From Erwinia piriflorinigrans CFBP 5888 (GTDB lineage: Bacteria; Pseudomonadota; Gammaproteobacteria; Enterobacterales; Enterobacteriaceae): 64,000 nt of DNA. Of the stretch, positions 1 through 12,163 are shown piece after piece. The notes under the pieces were generated by a model. That model was not told the origin of the DNA. It searched no databases and was given only the letters and a program-made list of their open reading frames with translations. The first letter of the stretch is position 1, and each line of letters starts with the position of its first letter. The position numbers and the translations under genes are program-made. The stretch is from the NCBI RefSeq assembly GCF_001050515.1, contig NZ_CAHS01000021.1, forward strand, positions 186,001 through 250,000. The letters run 5' to 3'.

Positions 1-1015
1 TGACAGGCAGATTTTCTTCATTACGATCGATACGCGGTACAAAGCCGTCCAGCATATCAATTTTGTTCATCACCAGAAGGCCGGGGATCTCATCGGACTC
101 TATTTCTTCCAGTACCACATTCACCGCATCGATGTTCTCTTCGATCCTCAGATCCGCTGCATCAACGATGTGCAGCAAAAGAGCCGCTTCACGGGTCTCT
201 TGCAGAGTGGCTTTGAACGCCGCCACCAGGTCATGGGGCAAATGACGGATAAAACCTACGGTATCGGCCAGCACTACTTCGCCTACATCGACAACATCGA
301 CACGACGTAACGTGGGGTCGAGAGTGGCAAACAGCTGGTCGGCCGCGTAAACCTCCGCCGAGGTTAAGCGGTTAAACAGGGTAGATTTGCCGGCATTGGT
401 ATAACCCACCAGCGACACAGTCGGCACATCAGCCTTATTACGTGCTTGTCTGCCCTGCTCGCGCTGTTTTGACACGCGCTCAAGGCGGGAAAGGATCAGG
501 GTGATACGGTTACGCAGTAAACGGCGGTCGGTTTCCAGCTGGGTTTCACCCGGGCCGCGTAGACCAATACCGCCTTTCTGGCGTTCAAGGTGCGTCCAAC
601 CGCGCACCAGACGCGTGGCAAGATGGCGCAGCTGTGCCAGTTCAACCTGTAATTTACCTTCGTGGGTACGGGCGCGTTGCGCGAAGATATCCAGGATCAG
701 CCCTGTACGATCGATTACGCGGCACTCACACAGCGCTTCAAGATTTCGCTCCTGCGCCGGGCTCAGGGCATGATCGAACAGCACCACTGAGGCACCGCTT
801 TCTTTTACCGCATCGGCAATTTCAACAGCTTTTCCCTCGCCGACGAAAAACTTAGGGTGAGGCGCTTTACGGCTGCCGGTGACGACACGCAGCGCTTCAA
901 CACCGGCGGATGACACCAGAGTTTCAAACTCCTGCAAATCATCCGTATCTTTGTCTTGCGAGAAATAGATGTGCACTAATACGGCCTGCTCACCGGCATC
1001 ATAACGGTCAAACAA
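1..1015 (-). CDS. hflX: GTPase HflX, 3' end cut by window
   Basis: HflX is a ribosome-associated GTPase that splits stalled or heat-damaged 70S ribosomes. The minus-strand reading frame begins with a TTG codon at 1015 followed by FDRYDAGEQ, which matches the E. coli HflX start. It contains the HflX glycine-rich linker ([11 protein letters not shown]), the Walker A motif GYTNAGKST and the G3 motif DTVGF. The C-terminus lies outside the window. The gene follows hfq on the same strand, as in the conserved miaA-hfq-hflX-hflK-hflC arrangement, so hflKC are expected just left of the window. The TTG start is inferred from alignment to the family. No ATG closer to the expected start is visible. Confidence 0.95.
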   Translation of the reverse strand, partial: MFDRYDAGEQAVLVHIYFSQDKDTDDLQEFETLVSSAGVEALRVVTGSRKAPHPKFFVGEGKAVEIADAVKESGASVVLFDHALSPAQERNLEALCECRVIDRTGLILDIFAQRARTHEGKLQVELAQLRHLATRLVRGWTHLERQKGGIGLRGPGETQLETDRRLLRNRITLILSRLERVSKQREQGRQARNKADVPTVSLVGYTNAGKSTLFNRLTSAEVYAADQLFATLDPTLRRVDVVDVGEVVLADTVGFIRHLPHDLVAAFKATLQETREAALLLHIVDAADLRIEENIDAVNVVLEEIESDEIPGLLVMNKIDMLDGFVPRIDRNEENLPV

Positions 1016-1245
1016 ACTTAAAACCTCTCAATACCTTGTTAAACCTGCTGCGCGTTGGCCATACTGCGTCAATATCAGATTCAGGATAAGCGTCCGGTGT
1101 AAAGAACGGCATTTAGCACGGCCTTACGCCATATCAGCTGCGCGGCCAGCTAAACCAGACGAAATGTTATTACCACGTCGAGATACTGCCAGGACGGGGA
1201 CCCGGGACACAAAGACTCCCCGTCATGGAGAAACAGCCACACGAG

Positions 1246-1557
1246 TTATTCGGCGTCAGCACTGTCTTGCTGAGGCTGAGATGAAGGTGCCTGATTGCTA
1301 CTACTGTTATGATAGTTGCTGCTGCCGCCACCGGTATTATTGCTGTGATGAGAAACCGGACGGGACGGAACAACGGTAGAAATAGCGTGCTTGTACACCA
1401 TCTGACTAACCGTGTTTTTCAAAAGAATTACAAACTGGTCAAATGACTCGATCTGGCCCTGCAGTTTGATGCCATTTACTAAATAAATCGAAACCGGAAC
1501 ACGTTCGCGACGCAGTGCGTTCAAGAACGGATCTTGTAATGATTGCCCCTTAGCCAT
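1246..1557 (-). CDS. hfq: RNA chaperone Hfq
   Basis: Hfq is the hexameric Sm-like chaperone that pairs small RNAs with mRNAs. The 103-residue product has the Sm1 segment ([22 protein letters not shown]) at about residues 8-29 and the Sm2 motif [12 protein letters not shown] at about 54-65. The rest is a low-complexity tail of about 35 residues rich in Ser, Asn and Gln and ending in acidic residues, as in other enterobacteria. It lies about 100 bp downstream of miaA and upstream of hflX on the minus strand, the standard order. Length is close to E. coli Hfq (102 residues). Nothing unusual is seen. Confidence 0.98.
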   Translation of the reverse strand: MAKGQSLQDPFLNALRRERVPVSIYLVNGIKLQGQIESFDQFVILLKNTVSQMVYKHAISTVVPSRPVSHHSNNTGGGSSNYHNSSSNQAPSSQPQQDSADAE

Positions 1558-1658
1558 TCTGTCTTTTCCTTATATGCTTGTTGTTTGTAACTTAAGAACC
1601 ATGCGGCTCGAAATACGACGAAAAAAATTTGCGCAAAGTAAGCACCAATTGTACACAA

Positions 1659-2609
1659 TCACCCAGGCTTCGCACTAAGAACCTGTAACACTCTGCTATA
1701 CGCAGCATCAGGTTGTTCGCTGTCTAGCCAGTGAAGCTCTTTCCAGCCGCGTAGCCAGGTCATCTGACGCTTGGCCAACTGCCTTGTCGCACAAATTCCT
1801 CGATAAACCATGTCGTCGTAGTCAATTTCACCCGATAGATATGACCACATCTGGCGATAACCAACACAACGAATGGAAGGCATTTCCGTATGCAAATCAC
1901 CTCGTGCAAAGAGAGCCCGAGCCTCCGCTTCAAATCCTGACGCCAGCATCTGATGAAAACGCTGCTCAATCCGCTGATGTATCAGTTCGCGACTTGCAGG
2001 TGCGATAGCAAACTGTGAGACATCATAGGGCAGCGCCTCACCCGACGTTTTTGTCAGTTCGGTTAAAGTTTTACCCGAAATAAAAAAAACTTCCAGTGCG
2101 CGCGAGAGTCTCTGCGGATCATTCGGATGAATACGATGGGCCGCAACGGGATCTATATCACATAATTGACGGTGCAAGGCTTCCCAACCTGCTTCACCCG
2201 CCATCTGCTCTATGCGCTGGCGTACCTCTGGATCCGCCGAGGGCAACGGCGATAATCCTTCCAGTAGCGCCTTGTAGTAAAGCATCGTGCCACCAACAAG
2301 CAGCGGAATATTGCCACGCCGGGTAATCTCCGCCATTTCAGCCAGCGCATCGCGACGAAATTCAGCGGCAGAATAGGCCTCCGAAGGGTCGCGGATGTCC
2401 AGCAAGCGATGGGGTGCAAGCGCCAACTCCTCTGCGGAGGGTTTAGCGGTGCCAATATCCATACCGCGATAAATCAGCGCTGAGTCAACGCTAATCAGCT
2501 CAACCGGCAGCGCCTGGCGTAGTGCAATCGCCAATGCCGTCTTGCCGGAAGCTGTCGGCCCCATCAAAAATATTGCCTTAGGCAGGCCAGCCGTGGATTG
2601 TTCACTCAT
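1659..2609 (-). CDS. miaA: tRNA dimethylallyltransferase MiaA
   Basis: MiaA transfers a dimethylallyl group to adenosine 37 of tRNAs that read codons beginning with U. The protein has 316 residues, the usual length. The P-loop GPTASGKT is at about residues 17-24, followed by the [16 protein letters not shown] segment and the [11 protein letters not shown] segment typical of the family. The ATG at 2609 overlaps the mutL stop codon by 8 bases, which suggests translational coupling. It belongs to the mutL-miaA-hfq block and shows no defects. Confidence 0.98.
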   Translation of the reverse strand: MSEQSTAGLPKAIFLMGPTASGKTALAIALRQALPVELISVDSALIYRGMDIGTAKPSAEELALAPHRLLDIRDPSEAYSAAEFRRDALAEMAEITRRGNIPLLVGGTMLYYKALLEGLSPLPSADPEVRQRIEQMAGEAGWEALHRQLCDIDPVAAHRIHPNDPQRLSRALEVFFISGKTLTELTKTSGEALPYDVSQFAIAPASRELIHQRIEQRFHQMLASGFEAEARALFARGDLHTEMPSIRCVGYRQMWSYLSGEIDYDDMVYRGICATRQLAKRQMTWLRGWKELHWLDSEQPDAAYSRVLQVLSAKPG

Positions 2610-4437
2610 GCTTCAGGGCGTTCATCGCCATTTCAATATCGACGTTTTGCAATAATCCAGAAGGTGGCGATTTCACTAACTTTGGACAAAGCCTTTCGAC
2701 TTCTGCCAACAGGGTAATCGCCTGCGAGTGATTCCAGTACTGATGCTCAGATGCCGACTGGCGCGCGAACCACTGCGCCAGTTGAGATGCTGTAACATCC
2801 TGATGCTGGGCCAAATACCCTAACATTTCTGGAATCAAGTTTTGTAAATTTTGTTGGCGTAACGGTAAAGGCACGGCCCGCAGCATCACATGATGCGCGT
2901 CAAACTGTAGGTCAATACCCATCTGATTCAGCAGGTCGCTACAGCGGCTCCCGGCATCACGTTCAGTTTTATCCAGCTTCAACCGCACCGGAATGAGCAG
3001 CGGCTGAGGCTTCAACCCCTCACTACCGGGTTCCAGTTGCGCCTGCTTCAGCCAGCGCTCGGCTACCGCCAGCGCCAGCAGCGCCAAACCTTTTTTGCCC
3101 TCAAGCAGCGCATACTGTTCCCGAACTACCGTCAGTACGCGGCCAAAGCTGTGCGTATGTGCGCCCAACGGCGGCTCTTGGTTCTTCGTGACGGATGCGG
3201 GTGCAGGCAAGGGCTCTTCACTGCGCGCGGACGTTTGCAGCAGCTGTTGATAGACCGCGCCTTCGCGCTTTTGGTATATCGGCTCCTGACGCTGCCCGCT
3301 ACTGCTGCCGGTTGAAGTCGGACGCGGGACTGCGGCTGGCGTTGGGGTGGCGAAGTGGTTACCTCCCGCCGCCTGGCGGTTTTCCGGCTGCCAGCGTTCG
3401 GCCGGCTGAACAGTAGCAATTTCAGGCAGCGTCTCCGCGCCACTTTCCTGTAACACGCTGACCACGCCCTGATAAATAAAGTCATGCACCAGCCGGGACT
3501 GATGAAAGCGGACCTCATGTTTGGCTGGATGGACGTTGACGTCCACCTGATGCGGATCGATTTCCAGATAGAGTACATAAGCAGGCTGGTGCCGATCGCC
3601 TAACTTGTCCTGGTAGGCCTGACGGATGGCATGATTAATCAGGCGGTCACGCATCATACGCCCATTAACGTAACAGTATTGCAGTTCGCTTAATGCTTTC
3701 GAACCGGCCGGATCGGCCACCCAACCGTGCAAACTCAGCTCACTATGCTGCCAGGAAATTTTCAGGGCGTGAGTGAGAAAGGCAGTACCGCAGATGGCGC
3801 CAAGACGACGCTCACGCTGGCTGTCATCGCTTACCGCACGATATTGACGTACCAGCTTGCCGTTATGGCTGAGCGATAGGGCAACGTCAAAGCGCACCAG
3901 CGCAATGCGCCGGATAATCTCATCAATATGGGTAAATTCGGTTTTCTCGGTGCGCATAAATTTGCGTCGCGCCGGCGTATTATAAAACAGATCGAGCACT
4001 TCGAGCGTAGTGCCCACCGGATGCGCAGCAGGCTTAACGGTCACTGCCTGATCGCGCCCTTCCGCATAGGCCTGCCAGGCTTCGTTTTGCGCGTCCGTAC
4101 GCGAGGTGAGCGTCAGGCGTGATACCGAACTGATACTGGCCAGCGCTTCACCACGAAAGCCGAGGCTGATAATGGCCTCAAGGTCATCCAGACTGGCGAT
4201 TTTGCTGGTCGCGTGACGCGCTAATGCCATTGCCAGTTCATCTTTAGCGATCCCGCAACCGTTATCACGAATGCGGATCAGTTTCGCGCCGCCCTTTTCA
4301 ATATCGATATCAATGCGCGTGGCCCCGGCATCCAGGCTGTTTTCCACCAACTCCTTCACCACTGACGCCGGGCGCTCAACCACCTCTCCGGCGGCGATCT
4401 GGTTAGCAAGCTGCGGCGGTAAGACCTGAATGGGCAT
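2602..4437 (-). CDS. mutL: DNA mismatch repair protein MutL
   Basis: MutL is the ATP-dependent matchmaker that links MutS to MutH and UvrD during mismatch repair. The 611-residue protein begins [23 protein letters not shown]. It has the GHKL ATPase motifs: the ENSLDAGAT segment near residue 32, DNGCGI near 58 and GFRGEAL near 93. The C-terminal dimerisation domain starts at about residue 425, after a Pro/Ser/Gln-rich linker. The stop overlaps the start of miaA, and amiB ends 14 bp upstream, so all are probably co-transcribed. Length and order match E. coli. Confidence 0.98.
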   Translation of the reverse strand: MPIQVLPPQLANQIAAGEVVERPASVVKELVENSLDAGATRIDIDIEKGGAKLIRIRDNGCGIAKDELAMALARHATSKIASLDDLEAIISLGFRGEALASISSVSRLTLTSRTDAQNEAWQAYAEGRDQAVTVKPAAHPVGTTLEVLDLFYNTPARRKFMRTEKTEFTHIDEIIRRIALVRFDVALSLSHNGKLVRQYRAVSDDSQRERRLGAICGTAFLTHALKISWQHSELSLHGWVADPAGSKALSELQYCYVNGRMMRDRLINHAIRQAYQDKLGDRHQPAYVLYLEIDPHQVDVNVHPAKHEVRFHQSRLVHDFIYQGVVSVLQESGAETLPEIATVQPAERWQPENRQAAGGNHFATPTPAAVPRPTSTGSSSGQRQEPIYQKREGAVYQQLLQTSARSEEPLPAPASVTKNQEPPLGAHTHSFGRVLTVVREQYALLEGKKGLALLALAVAERWLKQAQLEPGSEGLKPQPLLIPVRLKLDKTERDAGSRCSDLLNQMGIDLQFDAHHVMLRAVPLPLRQQNLQNLIPEMLGYLAQHQDVTASQLAQWFARQSASEHQYWNHSQAITLLAEVERLCPKLVKSPPSGLLQNVDIEMAMNALKHE

Positions 4438-4451
4438 TGAATATCCTTAGT

Positions 4452-6116
4452 TTATGAAGCGGGTATAATCAGCGTCTGTCCCAGCATCACATTCTGCGAC
4501 TTCAGCTTATTTGCCCGCTGGACGGCCTGCGGACTGACGCCATAGTGGGCGGCAATTTGCGTCAGTGAGTCACCGCGCACGACTTTATGCCTGACAGACT
4601 TAGCACGCTTCACCGCGCTGAGGGGCTGGCTCCCCGCCGGTACTTTCAGGCGCTGCCCGACCCATACCACGTCTTTTTTCAACGTATTCATCGCACGCAG
4701 AGTCGTCATGCTGACGCCATAATGTGCAGCGATACCTGACAGCGTCTCTCCAGTTTTCACCACATGGCGCTGGCTGGCAGCGGCAGGCAACGTGCCTGTC
4801 GGGGCCGGGTTAATCACGGGTTTAACCGCCGCTGCGGACTGCAACGGTCGGTTTTCCTCCTTTGGGACGGTTTGTAGCGGGTGCGCCAGGAAATAGTTGC
4901 GCAAGCCTTTATATATCGACTCGGCAATTTTCTGCTGGTAAGCGCTACTGCCAAGCAGCCGCTCCTCCGAAGGATTACTGATAAAGCCGGTTTCCACCAG
5001 CAAAGAAGGAATATCCGGTGAGCGCAGTACGCCCAGGCTGGCGTGTTCCGGTTTACGTTTATGCAGGGCGCCCACACGTTGCAGCTGTGCGATAACCTTT
5101 ACCGCCACATCATATCCCACTCTCTGCGAGTGGCCGAACTGTAAGTCCAGCACGGCCTGGCTCAGATACGGGTCGGTCTGGCTGTTAGCCAGTAGGTCAC
5201 CGGCACCGCCCAGCAGCTCAGACTGCTTCTCATGCTGCTCCAGCCAGCCCGCCATTTCGCTATTGGCACGGCGGTTTGACAGCACCCATACTGAAGCACC
5301 GGAGGCACTACGATTAGGCGCAGCGTCTGCGTGAATGGATACCAGCAGATTGGCATTCTGCTTACGCGCAACTTCCGAACGGCCCATCACGGAAATAAAA
5401 TAGTCACCATCACGGGTCATCACCCCTTTAAACATCGGATCGGCATTCAACAGTGCTTTCAGTTTGTGACCGATGGCAATAGTCACATTTTTTTCTTTCA
5501 GCCCGCCGCCGCCAATCGCACCGGGATCCTGTCCACCGTGTCCGGCATCAATGGCGACAATTACCGTATCGCTGCTGCTGCGGGCACGGCGCGGACGAGC
5601 CACCTCATTACCGCTGCTAACCTTAGTGACGCGATTCGTATCAAACGGGCTTTTCGCCGGGGCGCTAGTCGGGTGCGAAATCACGTTGCCGCTGGCGTTG
5701 ACAGTGCGGCTCGCCGTAGGTGCGGTCTGGTTGCCAGTGACGGTAAACACCACATTGTAACGGCTGCCATCACGCTGGGTAACCGCGCGGGTTTTGCCAC
5801 GCCGGGTTAAATCAAAGACCAGGCGAATGCTTTGGCTGTCTTTTGCCTTACTGGCACGAATACGTTTAACGATATTGTTGCCGCTGAAATCCAGCGGCAA
5901 CCCGCGCACAATGGCGCTTTGCCGAATGTCCAGCACCACGCGTTCGGGATTATGCAGCGGGAAAAAGGCATACACCGGCTGACCGGCAAAGCTCAGGGTA
6001 ATTTGCGCTTCATTGCTACCGTTAGATACGTTGATATCTGACAGGTTGGCGGCCCCCGATGCAAATGAACAGCAAACGAGAGCCAGCAGAAACCAGCACT
6101 TAAAGCGCCTCATCAT
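4452..6116 (-). CDS. amiB: N-acetylmuramoyl-L-alanine amidase AmiB
   Basis: AmiB is a periplasmic zinc amidase that cleaves septal peptidoglycan during daughter cell separation and is activated by EnvC. The 554-residue protein has a signal peptide (about residues 1-22) and an AMIN domain (about 25-125) that directs it to the septum. The Amidase_3 catalytic domain begins at [18 protein letters not shown] (about 185), with the Zn-binding His in DAGHGG and a catalytic Glu in [11 protein letters not shown]. Two LysM repeats lie near the C-terminus. E. coli AmiB is shorter (445 residues); the extra length is mostly linker and the second LysM. The end overlaps the tsaE start region, consistent with one operon. 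Confidence 0.97.
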   Translation of the reverse strand: MMRRFKCWFLLALVCCSFASGAANLSDINVSNGSNEAQITLSFAGQPVYAFFPLHNPERVVLDIRQSAIVRGLPLDFSGNNIVKRIRASKAKDSQSIRLVFDLTRRGKTRAVTQRDGSRYNVVFTVTGNQTAPTASRTVNASGNVISHPTSAPAKSPFDTNRVTKVSSGNEVARPRRARSSSDTVIVAIDAGHGGQDPGAIGGGGLKEKNVTIAIGHKLKALLNADPMFKGVMTRDGDYFISVMGRSEVARKQNANLLVSIHADAAPNRSASGASVWVLSNRRANSEMAGWLEQHEKQSELLGGAGDLLANSQTDPYLSQAVLDLQFGHSQRVGYDVAVKVIAQLQRVGALHKRKPEHASLGVLRSPDIPSLLVETGFISNPSEERLLGSSAYQQKIAESIYKGLRNYFLAHPLQTVPKEENRPLQSAAAVKPVINPAPTGTLPAAASQRHVVKTGETLSGIAAHYGVSMTTLRAMNTLKKDVVWVGQRLKVPAGSQPLSAVKRAKSVRHKVVRGDSLTQIAAHYGVSPQAVQRANKLKSQNVMLGQTLIIPAS

Positions 6117-6589
6117 GCCTCACCTCGTTCAGCGGTCATGCGCTGCACCATCGCCTCACCAACTGGCGAGCAGGCACGTAGCAGCGCTTCGCGGGCGTGG
6201 CCCTGATAACTCAGATGCAGTTCCAGATCAGGCTCAGGCAGCACGCCTGTCCCCTGCTGGGGCCACTCAACCAGACACAAACTGTCAGGGCCAAAGTAGT
6301 CACGTATGCCCATAAACTCGAGCTCTTCGGGATCGGACAGGCGATAGAGGTCAAAGTGGTACACCCGGCGGTCGGGCAACACATAAGGCTCGACCAGAGT
6401 GTAAGTCGGGCTTTTCACGTTGCCCTGGTGGCCAAGCGCCTGCAAGAATCCGCGACTGAAGGTGGTTTTACCTGCTCCCAGGGAACCATACAAATAGAGG
6501 GTCGCCGCACCTTCACAGATGCGGGCCAGACTGGCACCCAATTCAAGGGTTGCTGCCTCATCGGGCAGTGCAATTACACAGGTTTTCAT
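6113..6589 (-). CDS. tsaE: tRNA threonylcarbamoyladenosine ATPase TsaE
   Basis: TsaE (YjeE) is the small ATPase that works with TsaB and TsaD to make N6-threonylcarbamoyladenosine at position 37 of ANN-decoding tRNAs. The 158-residue product has the Walker A motif GSLGAGKTT near residue 36 and the conserved segment [11 protein letters not shown] near 60. It overlaps nnr upstream and amiB downstream by about 4 bases each, so translation is probably coupled through the block. Length and neighbours match the family. Confidence 0.97.
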   Translation of the reverse strand: MKTCVIALPDEAATLELGASLARICEGAATLYLYGSLGAGKTTFSRGFLQALGHQGNVKSPTYTLVEPYVLPDRRVYHFDLYRLSDPEELEFMGIRDYFGPDSLCLVEWPQQGTGVLPEPDLELHLSYQGHAREALLRACSPVGEAMVQRMTAERGEA

Positions 6590-8106
6590 GCTTTCGTATT
6601 CGGGATCTCAGGATTGACAAACAAATGCAGCTCGGAAAAGAGATCGGTGGCCAACATGCCGCGTGTACCACGACGTTGTGCCACCGCATCAGCTGCCGCG
6701 CCATGCACGACACATCCTGCGCAGGCGGCCTCGTACAGTGGGAGCTTTTGCCCCACCAGACTGCCGATGATACCAGATAAAACATCTCCCATTCCCCCAC
6801 TGGCCATACCGGCGTTACCTACGTCAGCAATCGCTAACTTATCTCCGCCTGCAATCAGCGTACCGGCGCCTTTCAGCACCACTACGCCGCCATAACGCTT
6901 GACCAAGCGATGTGCCGCGAGTAAGCGGTCACTCTCAATTTCGTCGGTTTTCACATTCAGCAATCGGGCTGCTTCACCGGGATGGGGCGTAATGATTCGA
7001 TTTTGACGTTTATCGGGGCTGATTGCCAGCAGGTTAAGCGCGTCGGCATCCCAAAGCATAGGTTTCTGAGAGTGTTCTACTTTTCTGAGCGCCTTTTTAC
7101 CCCATTCTCCCTGGCCAAGTCCGGGTCCAATCACAATCATATCGGCCCACTCCAGCCCGCTCTCAAGGGTTGCAGCACTGAGTTCTTGTACCATCAGCTC
7201 GGGGCGGGCGGTGAGCAGCGGGCCTAAGTTATCTTTGTGAGTGAGTACTCGCACAAGTCCCGATCCGCTGCGCAGCGCTGCTTCTGCCGTCATGCGGATG
7301 GCACCGGCGGTGCCGTGGTCTCCACCAACCACCAGAAGGCGACCCTGATCGCCTTTGTGCGATGTTGGACGTCGCGGCGGCAGCCAGTTTGCCAGATGGC
7401 TGGGGTTATAGCGCGCCATCGGTGCGGACTGAGTCGTCAACCACGGCTGCAATCCCAGACTGTGATAATGCAGCTGTCCGACAACATCGCGCGCCTTCCC
7501 TGTCAGCAGTCCCGGTTTAAGGGCAATAAAAGTAAGAGTATGGGCAGCGTTGATAACTAAACCGGGCGTTGTGCCATTAGCAGCTACTAACCCAGACGGG
7601 ATATCCAGAGCAAAAACCGGCGCTGCATGCTGGTTAGCCTGACTAATCAGGGTTGCACAGGTCTCTTCCGGCGACCGGTTCAGTCCGGTGCCCAACAGCG
7701 CATCGATAATCAAATCTGTCGATTCTGGCCATACGATCGCCGTATCATGAATAACGCCACCCGCAGCCAGCCATGCCTCACGCGCTTGCTGCGCTTCATC
7801 CGGCAAGGGTTTACGGCCATCAACGGCGATCAGTGTGACCGCCAACCCGGCTGACTGCGCCAGCCTGGCCACGATATAACCATCGCCGCCGTTATTGCCA
7901 TGCCCACAGAGGATCAGCCAGTGATGCGCTGTCGGCCACTGCTGGCATAGCAAATTGAAAGCCGCTTCTCCGGCGCGCTGCATCAGTTCAAACAGGGTGA
8001 TACCGAGAAAGTCGGCCCCCTCTTGCTCGAGCTGCGTTAGCGCCTCTGCTGGCCAGACAGCATCAGGCAGTCCGGCACGCTCTTTTTGCGAGTTCAGGCT
8101 ATTCAT
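6586..8106 (-). CDS. nnr: Bifunctional NAD(P)H-hydrate repair enzyme Nnr
   Basis: Nnr repairs damaged, hydrated NADH and NADPH. The N-terminal half (about residues 1-220, with the segment [18 protein letters not shown]) is the epimerase. The C-terminal half is the ADP-dependent dehydratase of the ribokinase fold, with [15 protein letters not shown] near residue 438. Total length is 506, close to E. coli YjeF. It is the first gene of the nnr-tsaE-amiB-mutL-miaA-hfq-hflX run on the minus strand. In E. coli, queG diverges from this gene, but no queG is present here. Confidence 0.97.
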   Translation of the reverse strand: MNSLNSQKERAGLPDAVWPAEALTQLEQEGADFLGITLFELMQRAGEAAFNLLCQQWPTAHHWLILCGHGNNGGDGYIVARLAQSAGLAVTLIAVDGRKPLPDEAQQAREAWLAAGGVIHDTAIVWPESTDLIIDALLGTGLNRSPEETCATLISQANQHAAPVFALDIPSGLVAANGTTPGLVINAAHTLTFIALKPGLLTGKARDVVGQLHYHSLGLQPWLTTQSAPMARYNPSHLANWLPPRRPTSHKGDQGRLLVVGGDHGTAGAIRMTAEAALRSGSGLVRVLTHKDNLGPLLTARPELMVQELSAATLESGLEWADMIVIGPGLGQGEWGKKALRKVEHSQKPMLWDADALNLLAISPDKRQNRIITPHPGEAARLLNVKTDEIESDRLLAAHRLVKRYGGVVVLKGAGTLIAGGDKLAIADVGNAGMASGGMGDVLSGIIGSLVGQKLPLYEAACAGCVVHGAAADAVAQRRGTRGMLATDLFSELHLFVNPEIPNTKA

Positions 8107-8681
8107 CTCACATCCTCTTGATTTCCATCAACTTGCTTGCACATTAAACCGTCTCATTAAGCACGTTACCCGGGATAGCGACCCGGTAATATATTTACTG
8201 ACTTGATGAGTGCGCGCAGAAAACGGGTAACCGTAGGAGGTTATACGAATTTACGCCGGGTCGCGATCACCTCAAAGTATTGTCGAACTGGCTCAAAAAG
8301 CCTGGCAGAATGAATTTATCTGGAGGTGTGAAATGTGCAGTGAGGAGATAAAATAACTGATGCGTGGTCTTGTCACAGGAAGAGTGGCGTCAAAGAGCAG
8401 ACTTTTCCACATGCTGTGCATAAAAATAAAAAATCGTTGTCATTCAATCGTCACAGCAAACGCAAGTGATTAAAATAACAAATTGAAATATTTTAAATAA
8501 GATAAAAAACAACAATTTATAGATTAAAGCAGGAATTTGCTGACCCAGGCATGATAGCTGGCCGCGAATGAAAGGTGTGGATAACTCTGTTTACAACGAT
8601 TTTAGAACACGGAAGAATATGCTGTCTAACAGCGAGTAAAGCTGTGGACAATTTTTAGCGATAAGTGAGGAAAATATAATT
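8107..8681. other. Intergenic, no queG
   Basis: This 575 bp stretch between nnr and the first tRNA-Gly is AT-rich in its right half and holds no supported gene. In E. coli the divergent gene queG (epoxyqueuosine reductase) starts here. I looked for QueG-like protein fragments in both directions and saw none. The promoter for nnr should lie near 8110-8200. Confidence 0.6.
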
Positions 8682-8757
<76 letters not shown>

Positions 8758-9016
8758 TTAGATATGGTGCTGATTTATTGCGCTAAAAGCTTATAACTAG
8801 TTGATTGCTATGACTTTTAACCACCTCTTTTGCAAGAGAGGTCGCTATTATGGACCTGTTTTTTTACGCTGGCAAGGCTTGCGCGAAAAAAAATTTATCC
8901 TGACCCGATATTACGTTACGCCAGCAGTTTCTCTGTCGGTTTGCGGCTGACATGGCTGCGGCGGCAAATGAAGCGGGTCATTCCGGGACCGTCTTTCATC
9001 ACGGTAGTACAGAAAC

Positions 9017-9044
9017 AAAAAAAGAGCCTCACGGCTCTTTTTTT
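9017..9044. terminator. Bidirectional terminator between tRNA-Gly genes
   Basis: An inverted repeat has arms AGAGCC and GGCTCT, a 4-base loop, A7 on the left and T7 on the right. It can act in both directions. It would end the transcript of tRNA-Gly copies 3 and 2 before copy 1. The flanking sequence 8758-9016 has no supported gene. Confidence 0.8.
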
Positions 9045-9085
9045 GTAGGTTTGCACATCGAATAAGGCATCTGCAAACCGAATTT

Positions 9086-9161
<76 letters not shown>

Positions 9162-9187
9162 TTGGGTGGTGCTTTTGGTACTAAATT

Positions 9188-9263
<76 letters not shown>

Positions 9264-9440
9264 TTAGGCGCAACGATAAAATTCATCACCGTTACGGGTT
9301 GCGCATTATACGAGGATTTCTTTTCATCGCAACCCCGTAAATCACAAAACTTCAATTTCACACGCTGACTGCTGATTAAACCAGCGTAATGACGGTTTTA
9401 ACAGCAAAAAAGGCGATATTATCCCGACAAGCCCACGCCG

Positions 9441-10004
9441 TTAGTCGGCCTGAGGGGCTGCCAGCTGAATGAAATGTTCACGGTAGTAAGCCAGCTCCGC
9501 CACCGACTCACGTATATCATCCAACGCCTGGTGAGTCCCCTGCTTCTTAAAGCCTGGGAGGATCTCCGGTTTCCAGCGACGCGCCAGCTCTTTCAGCGTA
9601 CTGACATCCAGATATCGGTAGTGGAAGTAGGCTTCCAGCTCCGGCATATATTTGAACAGGAAGCGGCGATCCTGGCCAATACTGTTACCACAAATCGGTG
9701 AACTATTAGCAGGAACCCACTGTTTCAGGAACTCGATAGTTGCCAGTTCGGCGGCGCGATCGTTGACCTGACTGGCTTTTACCCGTTCGACCAGACCACT
9801 ATGAGTATGGGTACGCACGTTCCACTCATCCATCAGTCCAAGCTGCGCGTCGGACTGATGCACGGCAAATACCGGGCCTTCGGCAAGAATATTCAGATCG
9901 GCATCCGTCACCAGCGTGGCGATCTCAATAATGCGGTCCTGTTCCGGGTTCAGCCCGGTCATCTCAAGATCAATCCAAATCAGGTTGTTAGCATTTGCGG
10001 TCAT
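9441..10004 (-). CDS. orn: Oligoribonuclease Orn
   Basis: Orn is the essential 3'-5' exonuclease that finishes mRNA decay by degrading dinucleotides and short oligonucleotides. The product starts [18 protein letters not shown] and is 187 residues long. It has the DEDDh motifs: DLEMTGL near residue 12, the [10 protein letters not shown] segment with its Asp, and a C-terminal [10 protein letters not shown] with the conserved His and Asp. An upstream ATG at 10022 would add six residues, but the internal one at 10004 matches the E. coli start. It is divergent from rsgA, as in E. coli. Confidence 0.97.
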   Translation of the reverse strand: MTANANNLIWIDLEMTGLNPEQDRIIEIATLVTDADLNILAEGPVFAVHQSDAQLGLMDEWNVRTHTHSGLVERVKASQVNDRAAELATIEFLKQWVPANSSPICGNSIGQDRRFLFKYMPELEAYFHYRYLDVSTLKELARRWKPEILPGFKKQGTHQALDDIRESVAELAYYREHFIQLAAPQAD

Positions 10005-10095
10005 AGTGTGTCTCGGCGGCATCGTAGTGAATTAAAGTGTATGATAGACGTTTTGCCCTGCCAGGGCGAAATATGCCGAAACGGTGTGAGGAACA

Positions 10096-11157
10096 GTGAG
10101 CAAAAACAAACTATCCAAAGGTCAGCAACGTCGCGTCAGTGCCAACCACGATCGTCGCCTGAAACAGCGTGCTGATAAACCTGAGCCAGATGACAATCTG
10201 TTCGGCGAAGTGCGCGATGGCATGGTGATCAGCCGGTTTGGTATGCATGCCGACGTGGAAGATGCGGATGGTTCCGTGCACCGCTGTAATATTCGGCGCA
10301 CCATTCGCTCATTGGTTACCGGTGACCGCGTGCGCTGGCGACCGGGCGTGGAAGGCGGGGCTACCGTGAAAGGTATTGTGGAAGCGGTACATGAGCGCAC
10401 TTCGGTGCTGACCCGCCCTGACTTCTACGACGGTGTGAAACCCATCGCCGCCAACATCGATCAGATCGTGATCGTCTCGGCTATTCTGCCGGAGCTGTCG
10501 CTCAATATTATCGACCGTTATCTGGTCGCCAGTGAGACCCTGAACGTGGAGCCACTGCTGGTACTGAACAAAACCGACCTGCTCGATGATGAAGGCCGCG
10601 AATTTGTTGATGAGCAGATGGAGATCTACCGTCATATCGGTTATCGCGTGCTGATGGTTTCCAGCCACAAAAAAGAGGGCCTGCGCGAACTGGAAGAGGC
10701 GCTGGTCGGCCGCGTCAGCATCTTCGCCGGTCAGTCCGGCGTGGGCAAATCCAGCCTGCTGAATGCCCTGTTGGGCCTTGAACTGGGTGGTGAAGAGATC
10801 CTGACCAACGATGTTTCCGATGTTTCCGGCCTTGGCCAGCACACCACCACCGCCGCCCGCCTGTACCATTTCCCGCACGGCGGCAATGTTATCGACTCCC
10901 CCGGCGTACGTGAATTTGGTTTGTGGCACCTGGAGCCGGAACAAATCACCCGTGGATTTGTCGAATTCCGTGATTACTTAGGCGGTTGTAAGTTCCGCGA
11001 CTGTAAACATGATACCGATCCGGGCTGCGCCATTCGCGAAGCGGTAGATAAAGGCGAAATCGACGAGTCGCGCTTCGTCAACTACCACCATATTCTGGAA
11101 AGTATGTCTGAAGTGCAGGCGAAAACTCGCCGCAGCTTCTCTGCGGACAAAGAGTGA
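10096..11157 (+). CDS. rsgA: Ribosome small subunit biogenesis GTPase RsgA
   Basis: RsgA is a circularly permuted GTPase that proofreads late 30S assembly. The start is a GTG codon followed by [13 protein letters not shown]. The 353-residue protein has an OB fold (about 35-110), then G4 (LNKTD, near 155), G1 (GQSGVGKSS, near 215) and G3 (DSPGV, near 262) in permuted order. A C-terminal zinc module with Cys-Cys-His-Cys spacing ([18 protein letters not shown]) follows. It sits between orn and psd in the usual order. Confidence 0.97.
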   Translation: MSKNKLSKGQQRRVSANHDRRLKQRADKPEPDDNLFGEVRDGMVISRFGMHADVEDADGSVHRCNIRRTIRSLVTGDRVRWRPGVEGGATVKGIVEAVHERTSVLTRPDFYDGVKPIAANIDQIVIVSAILPELSLNIIDRYLVASETLNVEPLLVLNKTDLLDDEGREFVDEQMEIYRHIGYRVLMVSSHKKEGLRELEEALVGRVSIFAGQSGVGKSSLLNALLGLELGGEEILTNDVSDVSGLGQHTTTAARLYHFPHGGNVIDSPGVREFGLWHLEPEQITRGFVEFRDYLGGCKFRDCKHDTDPGCAIREAVDKGEIDESRFVNYHHILESMSEVQAKTRRSFSADKE

Positions 11158-11253
11158 CAACCTGCTATCGGGCGAGTCATAGCCTAAAACGGCGGGCGCT
11201 GGTACAATCCGCCCACTTCAATTTTTACAGTTTGCTCAAGCCAGGAGGCTAAC

Positions 11254-12153
11254 GTGTTGGATCGTATTAAACTCGGCCTGAACCATTTTTTGCCTAAAAA
11301 AGCCCTGACTGAACTGGCCGGTTGGGGAGCCAGCAAACGTGGTGGACGGCTGACCAAAGCCGTAATTGATGTTTTTGTCTGGCACTATAAAGTCGATATG
11401 AAAGAGGCGCAGAAGCCCGATACCGCCAGCTATCGTACCTTCAATGATTTCTTCGTCCGCCCACTGCGCGACGAAGCACGCCCGATTGAAACCGATCCTA
11501 ACCAGCTGGTTCTGCCTGCCGATGGCGCGATCAGCCAGCTTGGCCCTATTCAGGGCGATCAGATTTTTCAGGCTAAGGGCCACACTTACTCACTGGAAGC
11601 GCTGCTGGCCGGTAATGTCGCCATGACCGACATGTTCCGCAACGGCGAGTTTGTAACCACTTACCTTGCGCCGCGCGACTATCACCGCGTGCATATGCCT
11701 TGTAACGGTATTCTGCGCGAAATGATCTATGTGCCGGGCGATCTCTATTCGGTCAATCCCTTAACGGCACAAAATATTCCCAATCTGTTTGCCCGTAATG
11801 AGCGCGTCATCTGCCGCTTTGATACTGAATTTGGCCCGATGGTGCAGATTCTGGTGGGCGCAACCATTGTTGGCAGCATCGAAACCGTTTGGTCGGGAAC
11901 CGTTACACCACCGCGTGAAGGCGTGATCAAACGCTGGAGCTGGCCGGGTGCCGATGAAGAAGGTGCAGTGGTCTTGCTCAAGGGACAGGAGATGGGCCGC
12001 TTCAAACTTGGCTCCACGGTGATTAACCTGTTTGCCGAGGGTAAGGTGAAACTGGCTGAAAACCTGACGGCCGGCAGTCAAACCCGTCTTGGCGCAACGC
12101 TCGCCACTGCGCTGCAGAAAGAGAGTGCCGAAGACGTCCTTCATCACCCATAA
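11254..12153 (+). CDS. psd: Phosphatidylserine decarboxylase proenzyme
   Basis: Psd is the inner-membrane enzyme that decarboxylates phosphatidylserine to phosphatidylethanolamine. The proenzyme has 299 residues and the self-cleavage motif LGST (in [12 protein letters not shown], near residue 251), where the Ser becomes the pyruvoyl group. The conserved DYHRVHMP segment is also present. Translation starts at GTG 11254 with a strong AGGAGG site just upstream. E. coli Psd is longer (322), mainly in a non-conserved tail. mscM follows 10 bp later, so the two are co-transcribed. Confidence 0.97.
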   Translation: MLDRIKLGLNHFLPKKALTELAGWGASKRGGRLTKAVIDVFVWHYKVDMKEAQKPDTASYRTFNDFFVRPLRDEARPIETDPNQLVLPADGAISQLGPIQGDQIFQAKGHTYSLEALLAGNVAMTDMFRNGEFVTTYLAPRDYHRVHMPCNGILREMIYVPGDLYSVNPLTAQNIPNLFARNERVICRFDTEFGPMVQILVGATIVGSIETVWSGTVTPPREGVIKRWSWPGADEEGAVVLLKGQEMGRFKLGSTVINLFAEGKVKLAENLTAGSQTRLGATLATALQKESAEDVLHHP

Positions 12154-12163
12154 CGGGATCGCC

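Noticed and set aside
10309..10944. A 211-codon minus-strand frame over rsgA
   Set aside because: It is antisense to a well-supported GTPase gene and has no ribosome site or recognisable motif.
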